64,000 nt of DNA from Rhizobium croatiense (GTDB lineage Bacteria; Pseudomonadota; Alphaproteobacteria; Rhizobiales; Rhizobiaceae): the NCBI RefSeq assembly GCF_019793465.1, contig NZ_JAILYJ010000003.1, positions 372,001 through 436,000 of the forward strand, read 5' to 3'. Within the stretch, counting starts at the first letter, position 1, and the number at the start of each line of letters is the position of its first letter. The notes beneath the pieces were generated by a model. That model was given only the letters and a program-made list of their open reading frames with translations. It did no database searches and was not told where the DNA came from. A program made the position numbers and the translations under genes. Of this stretch, positions 8,092 to 16,379 are shown piece after piece.

Positions 8092-8910
8092 TCAGGCTGA
8101 GGCCGGAAACTCGTTGACCTTACGCAGCAGGCTGTCGACCAGCCGCTCCGGCAGGTAGCGGCGAAGCGAGCGGACCTGGCGCGACTGCTTGCCGGCTGAA
8201 TAGCGCAGCTTCGGCTTCTTCGCGGTTGCGGCTTTCACGACCATGTCGGCGACGACCTCAGGCGCATCGCCCGTCTCCACCCATTTGCGCATCAGCGCTT
8301 CACTGCGGGCGCGCTCCGAAGCATAGACCGGAAGAGGTTGGTCTGCTCGTGTCAGATTTTCCTCGAAGGATGTTCTGGTGACGCCGGGTTGGACGAGAAC
8401 AACACGAATGCCGAAGTTGCGCACTTCATGATCGAGCGATTCCGAGTAGCCCTCGAGCGCATGTTTGGTCGAGGCATAGAAGGCGTTGTACGGAGCCGGG
8501 ATGAGGCCGATGATCGAGCTCATGTTGACGATCCGGCCGCTCTTCTGCTTCCGCATGACCGGCAGCACGGCATTGGCGACGCGCGCCACGCCGAAGACGT
8601 TGACGTCGAAAAGCCGCTGGGCCTGGGCGATCGAGGATTCTTCCGCACCGCCGATGAGGCCGATGCCGGCATTATTGACGACGAGGTCGAGCCGGCCGGT
8701 TTGCTGGACGACCTCCGCAACGGCCGCCTGCACCGAGGCTTCATCCGCCACATCACAGATCAGCATTGTTATCCCGGGTCTGTTGGCGACCGGTTTGCGG
8801 CTGGTCCCGAAGACGCGGTAACCGGCCTTTACCAGAGACTCTGCCGTTGCGAGGCCGATGCCTGAGGACGCACCGGTGACCAGTGCAACGCTTCTGTTTT
8901 TGTCGGTCAT
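8092..8910 (-). CDS. Short-chain dehydrogenase/reductase (classical SDR)
   Basis: A 272-residue NAD(P)-dependent oxidoreductase. The dinucleotide motif TGASSGIG is near the N-terminus, followed by NNAG and the active-site S (NMSSIIG) and YASTK (Y-x3-K). The C-terminal tail RSLRRYLPERLVDSLLRKVNEF is typical of cyclohexanol-dehydrogenase-like SDRs annotated as oxidoreductases of unknown substrate. An in-frame TTG lies at 8925, but GGAAG spaced 8 bases before ATG 8910 supports the latter. It is divergent from an HxlR regulator, with a perfect palindrome between them, so it is the likely target of that regulator. Confidence 0.85.
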   Translation of the reverse strand: MTDKNRSVALVTGASSGIGLATAESLVKAGYRVFGTSRKPVANRPGITMLICDVADEASVQAAVAEVVQQTGRLDLVVNNAGIGLIGGAEESSIAQAQRLFDVNVFGVARVANAVLPVMRKQKSGRIVNMSSIIGLIPAPYNAFYASTKHALEGYSESLDHEVRNFGIRVVLVQPGVTRTSFEENLTRADQPLPVYASERARSEALMRKWVETGDAPEVVADMVVKAATAKKPKLRYSAGKQSRQVRSLRRYLPERLVDSLLRKVNEFPASA

Positions 8911-8956
8911 ATTGTCAGCTTCCAAAAGAGTGGATCATCGTTGGCCGATCTGTTAC

Positions 8957-8991
8957 TATCTTTTCGATATCGTGTCACTATCGAAAAGATA
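8957..8991. promoter_or_regulatory. Perfect 13-bp inverted repeat, putative HxlR operator
   Basis: TATCTTTTCGATA (8957-8969) and its exact reverse complement TATCGAAAAGATA (8979-8991) are separated by 9 bases. The centre-to-centre spacing is 22 bases, about two helical turns. The right arm ends 4 bases before the hxlR ATG, overlapping the site where a ribosome would bind. The left arm is 46 bases from the SDR start. HxlR proteins bind as dimers to such repeats, so this would suit autoregulation together with control of the SDR gene. Confidence 0.75.
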
Positions 8992-8995
8992 CTAA

Positions 8996-9445
8996 ATGAA
9001 AAATAATCCGATTCCCCAATGCCCGGTCGCCCGCGGCCTTCAATCCGTCGGCGATGCGTGGAGTATTCTCGTCCTGCGCGACGCCCACGCGGGCCTCACC
9101 CGCTTCGACCAGTTCAGGAAGAGCCTCGGCATCGTGCCGACCATGCTGACCAAGCGTCTCAAGGCGCTGACGGAGGATGGTCTGCTGGAGAAGCGCCTCT
9201 ATTCCGAACGGCCGCCGCGCGAAGAATATGTCCTCACGGAAGCGGGTCGCGATTTTCTGCCTGTGCTGATGATGATCGGGGCTTGGGCACACCGCCATTG
9301 CGATGGCGAACTCGCCCGCTATGTCGATATCGAGTCAGGATCGGAGATCGAGCCGGTCGCAGTCGATGCGGTCACCGGCGCAAAGCTCGGAACGCGACCA
9401 ATGCGCATGAGTTTGCAGCGGGGAAGCGAACCGGGCGACCGATAA
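8996..9445 (+). CDS. HxlR-family transcriptional regulator
   Basis: A 149-residue winged-helix DNA-binding protein. The HxlR hallmarks are present: N-terminal CPVARGLQSVGDAWSILVLRDA with the conserved Cys9, then FDQFRKSLGIVPTMLTKRLKALTEDGLLEKR as the helix-turn-helix and wing, and YVLTEAGRDFLPVLMMIGAWA. Cys9 could sense electrophiles or oxidants, as in several relatives (YodB, QorR, HypR). The ribosome binding site is weak and buried in the palindrome. Divergent gene order points to control of the adjacent dehydrogenase. Confidence 0.88.
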   Translation: MKNNPIPQCPVARGLQSVGDAWSILVLRDAHAGLTRFDQFRKSLGIVPTMLTKRLKALTEDGLLEKRLYSERPPREEYVLTEAGRDFLPVLMMIGAWAHRHCDGELARYVDIESGSEIEPVAVDAVTGAKLGTRPMRMSLQRGSEPGDR

Positions 9446-9504
9446 GATGTTCCTGACGCTCTGGTTATCGCGATCGCTTCGGCCGCGAAGTGTGAGGCCG
9501 CCGC

Positions 9505-10755
9505 TTATTTCTCCAGCGTCGCCACCACCTCGACATGCGAGGTCCAGAGGAACTGGTCGATCGGTGTCACCCCGGTAATGCGGTAGCCGCCCTCGACGAG
9601 GATCTGAAGGTCGCGGGCCAGCGTCAGCGGATTGCAGCTGACGGCTGCGATCTTCTTCACGCCTGAGCGGGCAAGCTCCTTGCACTGAAACTCCGCGCCG
9701 GCGCGTGGCGGGTCGAAGACGACCATGTCAAAGGGCTTGAACTCCTGCGTCATCAACGGGCGGCGGAAGAGATCGCGTTTTTCGACGCTCACCGGCTTCA
9801 GCCCCTGCGACTTGCGGGCGGCCTGGTCGAGGGCGGCGAGCGCCGTTGCCTCGGCCTCGACCGCATGCACGCGGCCGATGCGGGCCAGCCGCAGCGAAAA
9901 CGTGCCGGTGCCGGCGAAGAGATCGGCGATCCGCTTAGCCTTGCCGGCATGGGCAAGCACCAGCTCCACCATTGCCTCTTCCGCCGGCTTGGTCGCCTGG
10001 GCGAAGCCGCCGGGCGGCGGCGAAACCTCGACGCCGCCGAAATCGATGAGCGGCTTGGCCGGCTCGACCAGGATTTCTCCGTTCAGCGTCACGCGGGCAA
10101 TTCCGCGCAGGCCGAGCACGGTCTCGATTGCCTTGCGCCGCTGCGGATCGGAGAGCTTCTTGATGTCGTCGGCCGCTATATCGAGGCCGGAAAGCGTCTC
10201 GAGCACCGCCACCCGGAAGGGGTCGGCGCTGGTCGCCAGCGAGGCGGCAATCGCCTTGATCGCCGGCAGCCGGGCGACGACCCCTGCCGACGAGATCGGA
10301 CATTCCTCGATGGCGACGATATGATGGCTTTCGGCCTGGTTGAAGCCGATCAGCATATCCTTCTCGGTCTTGCGCGCCGCAAACACCACGCGCCGGCGCT
10401 CGCCCGGCCGGGCCGGAACGATCTCGCCGACATCAGGCGTCAGCCCCTTGGATTTGAGTGCATCGACCACCAGCTGCCGCTTGAAGGCGCGGTAGGGGGC
10501 ATCCGCCAGATGCTGCAGCGTGCAGCCGCCGCAGGTGCCGTTGACGCCGTCGGGACCGAAATGCCGGCAAGGCGGCTCCTGCCGGTCGGGCGAGGGCGTC
10601 GTGATCGACATGATCGTGCCCTGGCTTTTGACGCGGGCGATCGCAACCGTTTCCCCGGGCAGAGAAAAGGGCACATAGACCGGGCCGGCGGCGCTGCCGG
10701 CAATGCCGTCGCCCTGGGCGCCGAGCTTCTCGATGGTGACGGTTTCGGTGCTCAC
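9505..10755 (-). CDS. 23S rRNA m5U methyltransferase, RlmD/TrmA-like
   Basis: A 416-residue SAM-dependent RNA (uracil-5)-methyltransferase. An N-terminal TRAM RNA-binding domain (about 1-55) precedes the [4Fe-4S] cluster cysteines C63, C75 and C78 (NGTCGGCTLQH), with a fourth near 152 (EECPIS). The Rossmann fold has the SAM motif DLFAGTGTFS, FDPPRAG, and the nucleophilic Cys in AVSCNPLTLARD. The GTG start overlaps the TGA of tlyA (GTGA), so the two are translationally coupled. The choice among RlmD (U1939), RlmC (U747) and other targets cannot be made by eye. Confidence 0.88.
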   Translation of the reverse strand: MSTETVTIEKLGAQGDGIAGSAAGPVYVPFSLPGETVAIARVKSQGTIMSITTPSPDRQEPPCRHFGPDGVNGTCGGCTLQHLADAPYRAFKRQLVVDALKSKGLTPDVGEIVPARPGERRRVVFAARKTEKDMLIGFNQAESHHIVAIEECPISSAGVVARLPAIKAIAASLATSADPFRVAVLETLSGLDIAADDIKKLSDPQRRKAIETVLGLRGIARVTLNGEILVEPAKPLIDFGGVEVSPPPGGFAQATKPAEEAMVELVLAHAGKAKRIADLFAGTGTFSLRLARIGRVHAVEAEATALAALDQAARKSQGLKPVSVEKRDLFRRPLMTQEFKPFDMVVFDPPRAGAEFQCKELARSGVKKIAAVSCNPLTLARDLQILVEGGYRITGVTPIDQFLWTSHVEVVATLEK

Positions 10756-11498
10756 GGTTTCAATCCTGCCAGAAGGAATTCCTGATTGCCGTCGCCGCCG
10801 GCAACCGGGGAGGGGATGAGGCCGAGGCTGTTCCAGCCCATGTCCTCGGTGAACCAGCGCTCCAGTTCCGCAGCGACGGCGGGCGCAGAGGCGGGGTCCT
10901 TCAGCAGTCCGCCCTTGCCGATCGCCTCGCGTCCGGCCTCGAACTGCGGCTTGACCAGCAGCACGGCGATGGCGCCCGGCGAGGCGATGTCAAGAGCCGG
11001 CGCCAGCGCCAGCTTCAGTGAGATGAAGGAGACATCGGAGACGATGAAGCTTGCGGGGTGGCCGATATCCTCGGCCGTCAGGTTGCGGGCGTTGAGGCCT
11101 TCCCGGTTCGTCACCCGCGGGTCACCTGAGATGCGCGGATGCATCTGCCCATGGCCGACATCGATCGCCGTGACATGCGCGGCGCCCCGCTGCAGCAGCA
11201 CCTCGGTGAAGCCGCCTGTGGACGCGCCGATATCGAGACAGTGATGTCCGGCCGGGTCGAGCCGGAAATGGTCGAGGGCGCTAGCAAGCTTCAATGCGGC
11301 GCGCGAGACGTAATCCTGCGCCGGATCGTCGATGGCAATATCGGCGTCGGCGCCGAAGAGCGCGCCGGCCTTCGTCACCAGCTGGCCGGCGATGCGGACG
11401 GTGCCGCGCTGCACGGCGTCGCGCGCCCGCGAGCGGCTGGCAAAGAGGCCGCGGGAGACGAGCAGCTGGTCGAGGCGTTGGCTGTTTTGATCGGACAT
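10752..11498 (-). CDS. tlyA: TlyA-family rRNA 2'-O-methyltransferase
   Basis: A 248-residue protein with an N-terminal S4 RNA-binding domain (RLDQLLVSRGLFASRSRARDA) and an FtsJ-type methyltransferase domain (CLDIGASTGGFTEVLLQRGA, then IVSDVSFISL and LLVKPQFE). TlyA methylates 16S/23S rRNA at cytidine 2'-hydroxyls in actinobacteria; the alphaproteobacterial role is inferred. An in-frame ATG at 11537 would add 13 residues. I prefer 11498 because the S4 domain begins there, but neither start has a strong ribosome binding site. Clustering of tlyA with dxs and xseB is common in rhizobia, although here a chemoreceptor and a PLD gene lie between. Confidence 0.85.
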   Translation of the reverse strand: MSDQNSQRLDQLLVSRGLFASRSRARDAVQRGTVRIAGQLVTKAGALFGADADIAIDDPAQDYVSRAALKLASALDHFRLDPAGHHCLDIGASTGGFTEVLLQRGAAHVTAIDVGHGQMHPRISGDPRVTNREGLNARNLTAEDIGHPASFIVSDVSFISLKLALAPALDIASPGAIAVLLVKPQFEAGREAIGKGGLLKDPASAPAVAAELERWFTEDMGWNSLGLIPSPVAGGDGNQEFLLAGLKP

Positions 11499-11770
11499 CG
11501 GCTGTGAATGACCGGCAAAGCCGCCGGTTGCAAGCATTTTGTTCCGAAGCGGTTGTTGCGGGCAATTCCTGAGATCGACAATTTAAACAAATTTAAATCC
11601 TGCCCGCATAGTTTCGTCGCGATTGCAGCGGTTCGCTCGAACCTCTCTGGCGCCATGAAGGCGCAGGGCGTCATTACGCCGATCATGTTTCCTATTGAAA
11701 AGTCTTGGCGGTTGCGCATTGGCGCGACCTGTCTCTCGCCGCGTCGACTGTCGTCAGGAGAAATTCACCG

Positions 11771-13714
11771 ATGTCCGCTAAAAACATATCCTTGAATGGG
11801 AAGCTTGCGGCGACGTTCGCAGCCCTCATTCTGATCTTCATGTCCGTCTCCGCCTTCGTCTATTCCAAGGCAACGGCGTCGGCGGCCGCGTCCGCCGAGC
11901 AGGAAAAGTCGGAGCTGCTCGTCAACCAGATCGACGACGCGTTGCAGGCAATGCTCGAGCAGGCGGTCAACCTGCGCGGCTTCATCCTCTTTCGCAGCGA
12001 CAGCACTTACGGCGATGTCTTCGCCAACCGCGAGCGCATGCTGAAGGCGATCGCCGCCGCCAAGCAGACGGCCGCGGCCGAGCCGCAGCTGGTCGAGATG
12101 ATCGACGGCATGCAGAAGGCCGCCGACCTCTATTTCCATGAACTTGCCGAGCCGCAGACCAAGGCGCGCAAGGAAACCGACATGCCGATCGAAGAGGTCG
12201 TCAAGATCGGCGTCAACGCCACCAAGGGTCAGCTCGACGGTTTCCGCCAGGCGTCCGCCAAGATCAAGGCCACCGCCCGCGAAAAGTCGAATGCGCTCGC
12301 CGCCATCCGCGCCGATGCCAACAGAGATCTGACGACGACGCTGATTGCCGGTGGCATCGTCGCTTCGCTTGCGGCCGCCGTGCTTGCCTGGCTGATGTCG
12401 CGCACCATCGTCCGCCCGGTCGTCGGCATGACCGCGGCCATGGATCGCCTCGCCGGCGGTCAGAACGATATCGAGGTGCCGGCTGTCGAGCGCGGCGACG
12501 AAATCGGCCGCATGGCCCAGTCCGTCCTGGTGTTCAAGCAGGCGGCGATCGAGAAGCTGCGTCTTGCCGGCGAGACCGACCGCATGCGCGGTGACGCCGA
12601 GCGCCAACGCCAGGCAAGCGACGAGCAGAAGGCGCGCGAGGAAGGCGAGCTGCGTTATGCCGTCGACGCCTTGGCCGGCGGTCTAGCCGGCCTTGCCGTC
12701 GGCGATGTCGCCGCCCGCATCCAGACGCCGTTCGCGCCGCAATATGACAGCCTGCGCAACGACTTCAACAATGCCGTCGAAAAGCTGCAGGCCGCACTCC
12801 AGTCGGTCGGCCGCAACGCTTCGGCGATCAATGCCGGCGCCGGCGAGATCCGCTCGGCCGCCGACGATCTTGCCCACCGCACCGAGCAGCAGGCCGCCGC
12901 CGTCGAACAGACCGCCGCAGCGCTCGAAGAAGTGACGACGACGGTGCGCGACAGCGCCAAACGCGCCGAGGATGTCGGCAATCTCGTCGAGCGCACCCGT
13001 CTCGGCGCCGAAAAATCCGGCGATGTCGTCCGCAGGGCCGTCTCGGCCATGCAGCAGATCGAAAAATCCTCGGGCGAGATCTCCAACATCATCGGCGTCA
13101 TCGACGACATCGCCTTCCAGACCAACCTCTTGGCGCTGAACGCCGGCGTCGAGGCGGCGCGTGCCGGTGAGGCCGGCAAGGGCTTTGCCGTCGTCGCCCA
13201 GGAGGTGCGCGAACTCGCCCAGCGTTCCGCCAAGGCTGCCAAGGAGATCAAGGACCTGATCACCACGTCAGGCACACATGTCCAGACCGGCGTGTCGCTG
13301 GTCGGCGAAACCGGCAAGGCGCTGGAAGCCATCGTCGCCGAGGTGCAGGAGATCAACCGCAACGTCAACGCGATCGTCACCGCCACGCGAGAACAGTCGA
13401 TCGGACTGCAAGAGATCAACACCGCCGTCAACAACATGGATCAGGGCACGCAGCAGAATGCGGCCATGGTCGAGGAACAGACCGCGGCAAGCCATGCGCT
13501 CGCCAGCGAGGCAAGCGCCCTGGATGAACTGCTGCGTCAGTTCAAGCTCGGCACCCAGCTTGCCGCTCCGGCCCAGAAGACCGCCGCCGCAACGCCGGCC
13601 TCCCGCCCGGTCGCCTCTCCGGCCCGCGCACTCGCCGGCAAGGTCACCAAGGCCTTCGGCGGAAGACAGGCGAGTGCTGCGGTCGCGGTGCAGGAAGACT
13701 GGACGGAGTTCTGA
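11771..13714 (+). CDS. Methyl-accepting chemotaxis protein
   Basis: A 647-residue transmembrane chemoreceptor. TM1 (about 12-32), a helical periplasmic sensor of about 155 residues, TM2 (about 190-209) and a HAMP domain (about 211-265, [20 protein letters not shown]) are followed by a second HAMP-like unit (about 300-350, [20 protein letters not shown]). The signalling domain carries the hairpin tip [20 protein letters not shown]. The C-terminus ends in DWTEF, a candidate tether for CheR/CheB like the NWETF pentapeptide of enteric receptors. CAGGAGAAATTCACCG sets the ATG at 11771; in-frame codons further upstream have no such signal. The ligand is not predictable. Confidence 0.92.
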   Translation: MSAKNISLNGKLAATFAALILIFMSVSAFVYSKATASAAASAEQEKSELLVNQIDDALQAMLEQAVNLRGFILFRSDSTYGDVFANRERMLKAIAAAKQTAAAEPQLVEMIDGMQKAADLYFHELAEPQTKARKETDMPIEEVVKIGVNATKGQLDGFRQASAKIKATAREKSNALAAIRADANRDLTTTLIAGGIVASLAAAVLAWLMSRTIVRPVVGMTAAMDRLAGGQNDIEVPAVERGDEIGRMAQSVLVFKQAAIEKLRLAGETDRMRGDAERQRQASDEQKAREEGELRYAVDALAGGLAGLAVGDVAARIQTPFAPQYDSLRNDFNNAVEKLQAALQSVGRNASAINAGAGEIRSAADDLAHRTEQQAAAVEQTAAALEEVTTTVRDSAKRAEDVGNLVERTRLGAEKSGDVVRRAVSAMQQIEKSSGEISNIIGVIDDIAFQTNLLALNAGVEAARAGEAGKGFAVVAQEVRELAQRSAKAAKEIKDLITTSGTHVQTGVSLVGETGKALEAIVAEVQEINRNVNAIVTATREQSIGLQEINTAVNNMDQGTQQNAAMVEEQTAASHALASEASALDELLRQFKLGTQLAAPAQKTAAATPASRPVASPARALAGKVTKAFGGRQASAAVAVQEDWTEF

Positions 13715-13742
13715 GATCACTCAGGATGGGATGTTAAGTGCA

Positions 13743-13774
13743 GAGGGCGGTGCAGGAATGCGCCGCCCTTTTTC
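13743..13774 (+). terminator. Intrinsic terminator of the chemoreceptor gene
   Basis: A GGGCGGTGC / GCGCCGCCC stem (13745-13753 with 13760-13768, one G-T wobble) has a 6-base loop and is followed directly by TTTTT (13769-13773). It lies 31 bases after the stop codon. Confidence 0.85.
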
Positions 13775-13853
13775 GTTGGAGGGACCGCAGATAAACACGA
13801 GAACCATACAGCGATCCACTGCGCCGACGACGCGTTTGGCTAGGACATGTCCT

Positions 13854-13953
13854 CACCCTCCGTCATCCTCGGCCTTGAGCCGAGGATCCATGCCACCCGC
13901 ACTGGTGGATGCGGTGTGGATGCTCGGCTCAAGGCCGAGCATGACGGAGGGTG
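13854..13953. repeat. Palindromic intergenic repeat, family A copy 3
   Basis: Arms CACCCTCCGTCAT and ATGACGGAGGGTG enclose two hairpins of CCTCGGC/GCCGAGG and GCTCGGC/GCCGAGC type. The second hairpin differs from the other copies (GCTCGG instead of CCTCGG) with both sides of the stem changed. This is compensatory variation that suggests the fold matters or that the unit is a mosaic. Confidence 0.8.
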
Positions 13954-14031
13954 GGGTGGCTTCTGGAGCAAGTACAGCGGTGGGCGGGCGCAGGAGATGC
14001 GCCGCTTTCTTTGTTGGGGCGCCTGCTTGGC

Positions 14032-14149
14032 GGCCCCCTCATCCGCCTGCCGGCACCTTCTCCCCGAGGGGAGAAGAGATTCGCGGCGACGTCTCGATTC
14101 CCTCTTCTCCCCTCGGGGAGAAGGTGCCCGTAGGGCGGATGAGGGGGCC
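14032..14149. repeat. Large inverted repeat, family B (head-to-head units)
   Basis: Two copies of a 47-base unit face each other: GGCCCCCTCATCCGCC...GGCACCTTCTCCCCGAGG at 14032 and its inverse ending CGGATGAGGGGGCC at 14149. Each unit contains its own CTTCTCCCC-GAGGGGAGAAG hairpin. The same unit pair occurs at 46481-46702, and a diverged relative at 32655-32840. Confidence 0.8.
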
Positions 14150-14174
14150 ACACGGCGCGCCCTCGCGTAGTCAC

Positions 14175-16091
14175 CTATCCCGCAACCCCAACCGCAACCC
14201 CGCGCCCCAAGGCCCGGAACACCGTCGCGACGATCCCGGCGCGATCCAACCCGGCATGGGCGTTCATCGCTTCCGGTTTGGCCTGCTCCATCCAGATGTC
14301 GGGCATGACCAGCGAGCGGATTTTCAGGCCGTTGTCGAGCAGGCCCTCGCTTGAGAGATATTGCATCACCTGGCTGCCGAAGCCGCCGACCGAGCCTTCT
14401 TCGACGGTGATCACCATCTCGTGGTGGCGGGCGAGCTGGCGGATCAGATCGTGGTCGAGCGGCTTGGCGAAGCGGGCATCGGCGACCGTCGTCGACAGGC
14501 CGGCGGCCTCGAGATCTTCGGCGGCAAGCAGACAGTCGGCAAGCCGGGTGCCGAAGGAAAGCAGAGCAACCTTGGTGCCTTCCTTGACGATGCGGCCCTT
14601 GCCGATCTGCAGGATCTCGCCGCGTGCGGGCATGTCGACGCCGACGCCTTCGCCGCGGGGATAACGGAAGGAGATCGGCCCGGCGTCATAGGCGGCGGCC
14701 GTGCGCACCATATGTTTGAGTTCGGCCTCGTCGGCCGCCGCCATCACCACGAAGCCGGGCAGGGTGGCGAGGAAGGCGGTGTCGAAGGAGCCGGCATGGG
14801 TCGGGCCGTCGGCCCCGACGAAGCCGGCGCGGTCGATCGGGAAACGCACCGGCAGTCCCTGGATCGCCACGTCGTGCACGACCTGGTCGTAGGCGCGCTG
14901 CAGGAAGGTGGAATAGAGCGCCGCGAACGGCTTGTAGCCTTCGGCCGCAAGGCCGGCGGCGAAGGTCACCGCATGCTGTTCGGCAATGCCGACATCGAAG
15001 CAGCGTGAGGGAAAGGCTTCGGCGAGCTTGTCGAGGCCGGTGCCATTCGGCATGGCGGCGGTGATGCCGACGATCTTGTCGTCGAGGGCGGCTTCCTGCA
15101 CCAGCGCCTCGGCAAAGACGCTGGTATAGCTCGGCGCGTTGGGTTTGACCCGGGCCTGGGCGCCGGTGATGACGTCGAACTTGTTGACGCCGTGATATTT
15201 GTCGGCGGCGGCTTCGGCCGGCGGATAGCCCTTGCCCTTCTGGGTGACGACATGGATCAGCACCGGTCCGCGGGCGTTGTCGCGCACATTGCGCAGCACC
15301 GGCAGCAGATGGTCGAAGGAATGCCCGTCGATCGGCCCGATGTGATAAAAGCCCATCTCCTCGAACATCGTGCCGCCGGTGACGTAGCCGCGGGCATGCT
15401 CGACGGCGCGGGTGATGGCGCGGTCGATGTTCTTGCCGAGATAGGCCGTCAGCTTCTTGCCGAAATCGCGGAAGCCCATATAGGTGCGACCCGAGGCGAG
15501 GCGGGCGAGATAGGCGCTCATTGCCCCTGTCGGCGGCGCGATCGACATGTCGTTGTCGTTGAGGATGACGATGAGGCGGGCATCGAGCGCGCCGGCATTG
15601 TTCAGCGCCTCATAGGCCATGCCGGCCGACATCGCCCCGTCGCCGATGACGGCGATGACGCGGCGGTCGTTCTTGTCGAGATCGGCGGCGATCGCCATGC
15701 CGAGGCCGGCCGAAATCGAGGTCGAGGAATGCGCCGCGCCGAAGGGATCATATTCGCTTTCGGCCCGGCGGGTGAAGCCGGAAAGCCCGTTTTCCTGGCG
15801 CAAGGTCCGGATGCGGTCGCGCCGGCCGGTCAGAATCTTGTGCGGATAACATTGATGGCCGACGTCGAAGATCAGCCGGTCGTCAGGCGTGTCGAAGACG
15901 CTGTGAATGGCGATCGTCAGCTCGACCACGCCGAGACCGGCGCCGAGATGACCGCCGGTGCGCGACACCGCGTCGATCATTTCGTCGCGGACCTCGCGGG
16001 CGAGCTGCGGCAGGTCGCGATCCTCGAGCTTGCGCAGGTCGGCGGGGTAAGTGACCTGGTCGAGCAGAGGGGTCTTCGGCGGATGTGTCAC
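14175..16091 (-). CDS. dxs: 1-deoxy-D-xylulose-5-phosphate synthase
   Basis: A 638-residue thiamine diphosphate enzyme that condenses pyruvate and glyceraldehyde 3-phosphate, the first step of the MEP isoprenoid pathway. It is a cytoplasmic homodimer. N-terminal features are [16 protein letters not shown], the TPP/Mg motif [18 protein letters not shown]...NDN and [15 protein letters not shown]. The transketolase pyrimidine domain ([10 protein letters not shown]) and C-terminal domain complete the usual order and length. The start is GTG 16091 (GTGACACATCCG). It shares the pathway with ispH at 55890-56891 in this window. Family A and B repeats lie just after its 3' end. Confidence 0.97.
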   Translation of the reverse strand: MTHPPKTPLLDQVTYPADLRKLEDRDLPQLAREVRDEMIDAVSRTGGHLGAGLGVVELTIAIHSVFDTPDDRLIFDVGHQCYPHKILTGRRDRIRTLRQENGLSGFTRRAESEYDPFGAAHSSTSISAGLGMAIAADLDKNDRRVIAVIGDGAMSAGMAYEALNNAGALDARLIVILNDNDMSIAPPTGAMSAYLARLASGRTYMGFRDFGKKLTAYLGKNIDRAITRAVEHARGYVTGGTMFEEMGFYHIGPIDGHSFDHLLPVLRNVRDNARGPVLIHVVTQKGKGYPPAEAAADKYHGVNKFDVITGAQARVKPNAPSYTSVFAEALVQEAALDDKIVGITAAMPNGTGLDKLAEAFPSRCFDVGIAEQHAVTFAAGLAAEGYKPFAALYSTFLQRAYDQVVHDVAIQGLPVRFPIDRAGFVGADGPTHAGSFDTAFLATLPGFVVMAAADEAELKHMVRTAAAYDAGPISFRYPRGEGVGVDMPARGEILQIGKGRIVKEGTKVALLSFGTRLADCLLAAEDLEAAGLSTTVADARFAKPLDHDLIRQLARHHEMVITVEEGSVGGFGSQVMQYLSSEGLLDNGLKIRSLVMPDIWMEQAKPEAMNAHAGLDRAGIVATVFRALGRGVAVGVAG

Positions 16092-16379
16092 GGGCGGGCG
16101 CTCTTTCTTACTTTTCCTTGTACCGCTTTATTCGATTAGAACGAGGCAAAACAAGTGGTTTCAGGAACCGAGGGTTTTCACCTTAGAGCATGGCGGAAAA
16201 ATGTGTGAGGGGTTTCGGGAGTTATCACATTCTATTTCCGTAAGTTGCATTCGCCTGATCTTGGCCCGGTGCCGCCCCGGTTTTCCGCCTCGCCGGTCGA
16301 ACGCGCAAAGGGCGGCGAGCCGCTTGAATATGACACGGAATGGTAGCACTGTTGCCGCACCGACTGGGGGGATCAGGTC
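16092..16379. other. Divergent promoter region with degenerate repeat
   Basis: The gap between dxs (leftward) and the PLD gene (rightward). It contains a block at about 16183-16246 (TTAGAGCATGGCGGAAAA..., GTGTGAGGGGTTTCGG, then TCACATTCTA). This resembles a very common rhizobial element of the form TTAGAGCATG...AAAAGTGTGAAGCGGTTTTCGG...CATGCTCTA, here decayed in its right arm. Promoters for both genes probably lie here, but no clear sigma70 boxes can be assigned. Confidence 0.45.

Larger units (their letters stand above)
13775..14174. other. Repeat-filled gap between convergent genes
   Basis: The gap between the chemoreceptor and dxs has no gene. It holds two different repeat families back to back: family A (13854-13953) and family B (14032-14149). 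A 27-base module ahead of the family A unit (about 13813-13840, GATCCACTGCGCCGACG then GTTTGGC) recurs ahead of another family A unit near 62313. Confidence 0.7.

Noticed and set aside
15192-16139. A 315-codon rightward frame antisense to dxs
   Set aside because: dxs is unmistakable, and the opposite frame has no start signal or motifs.
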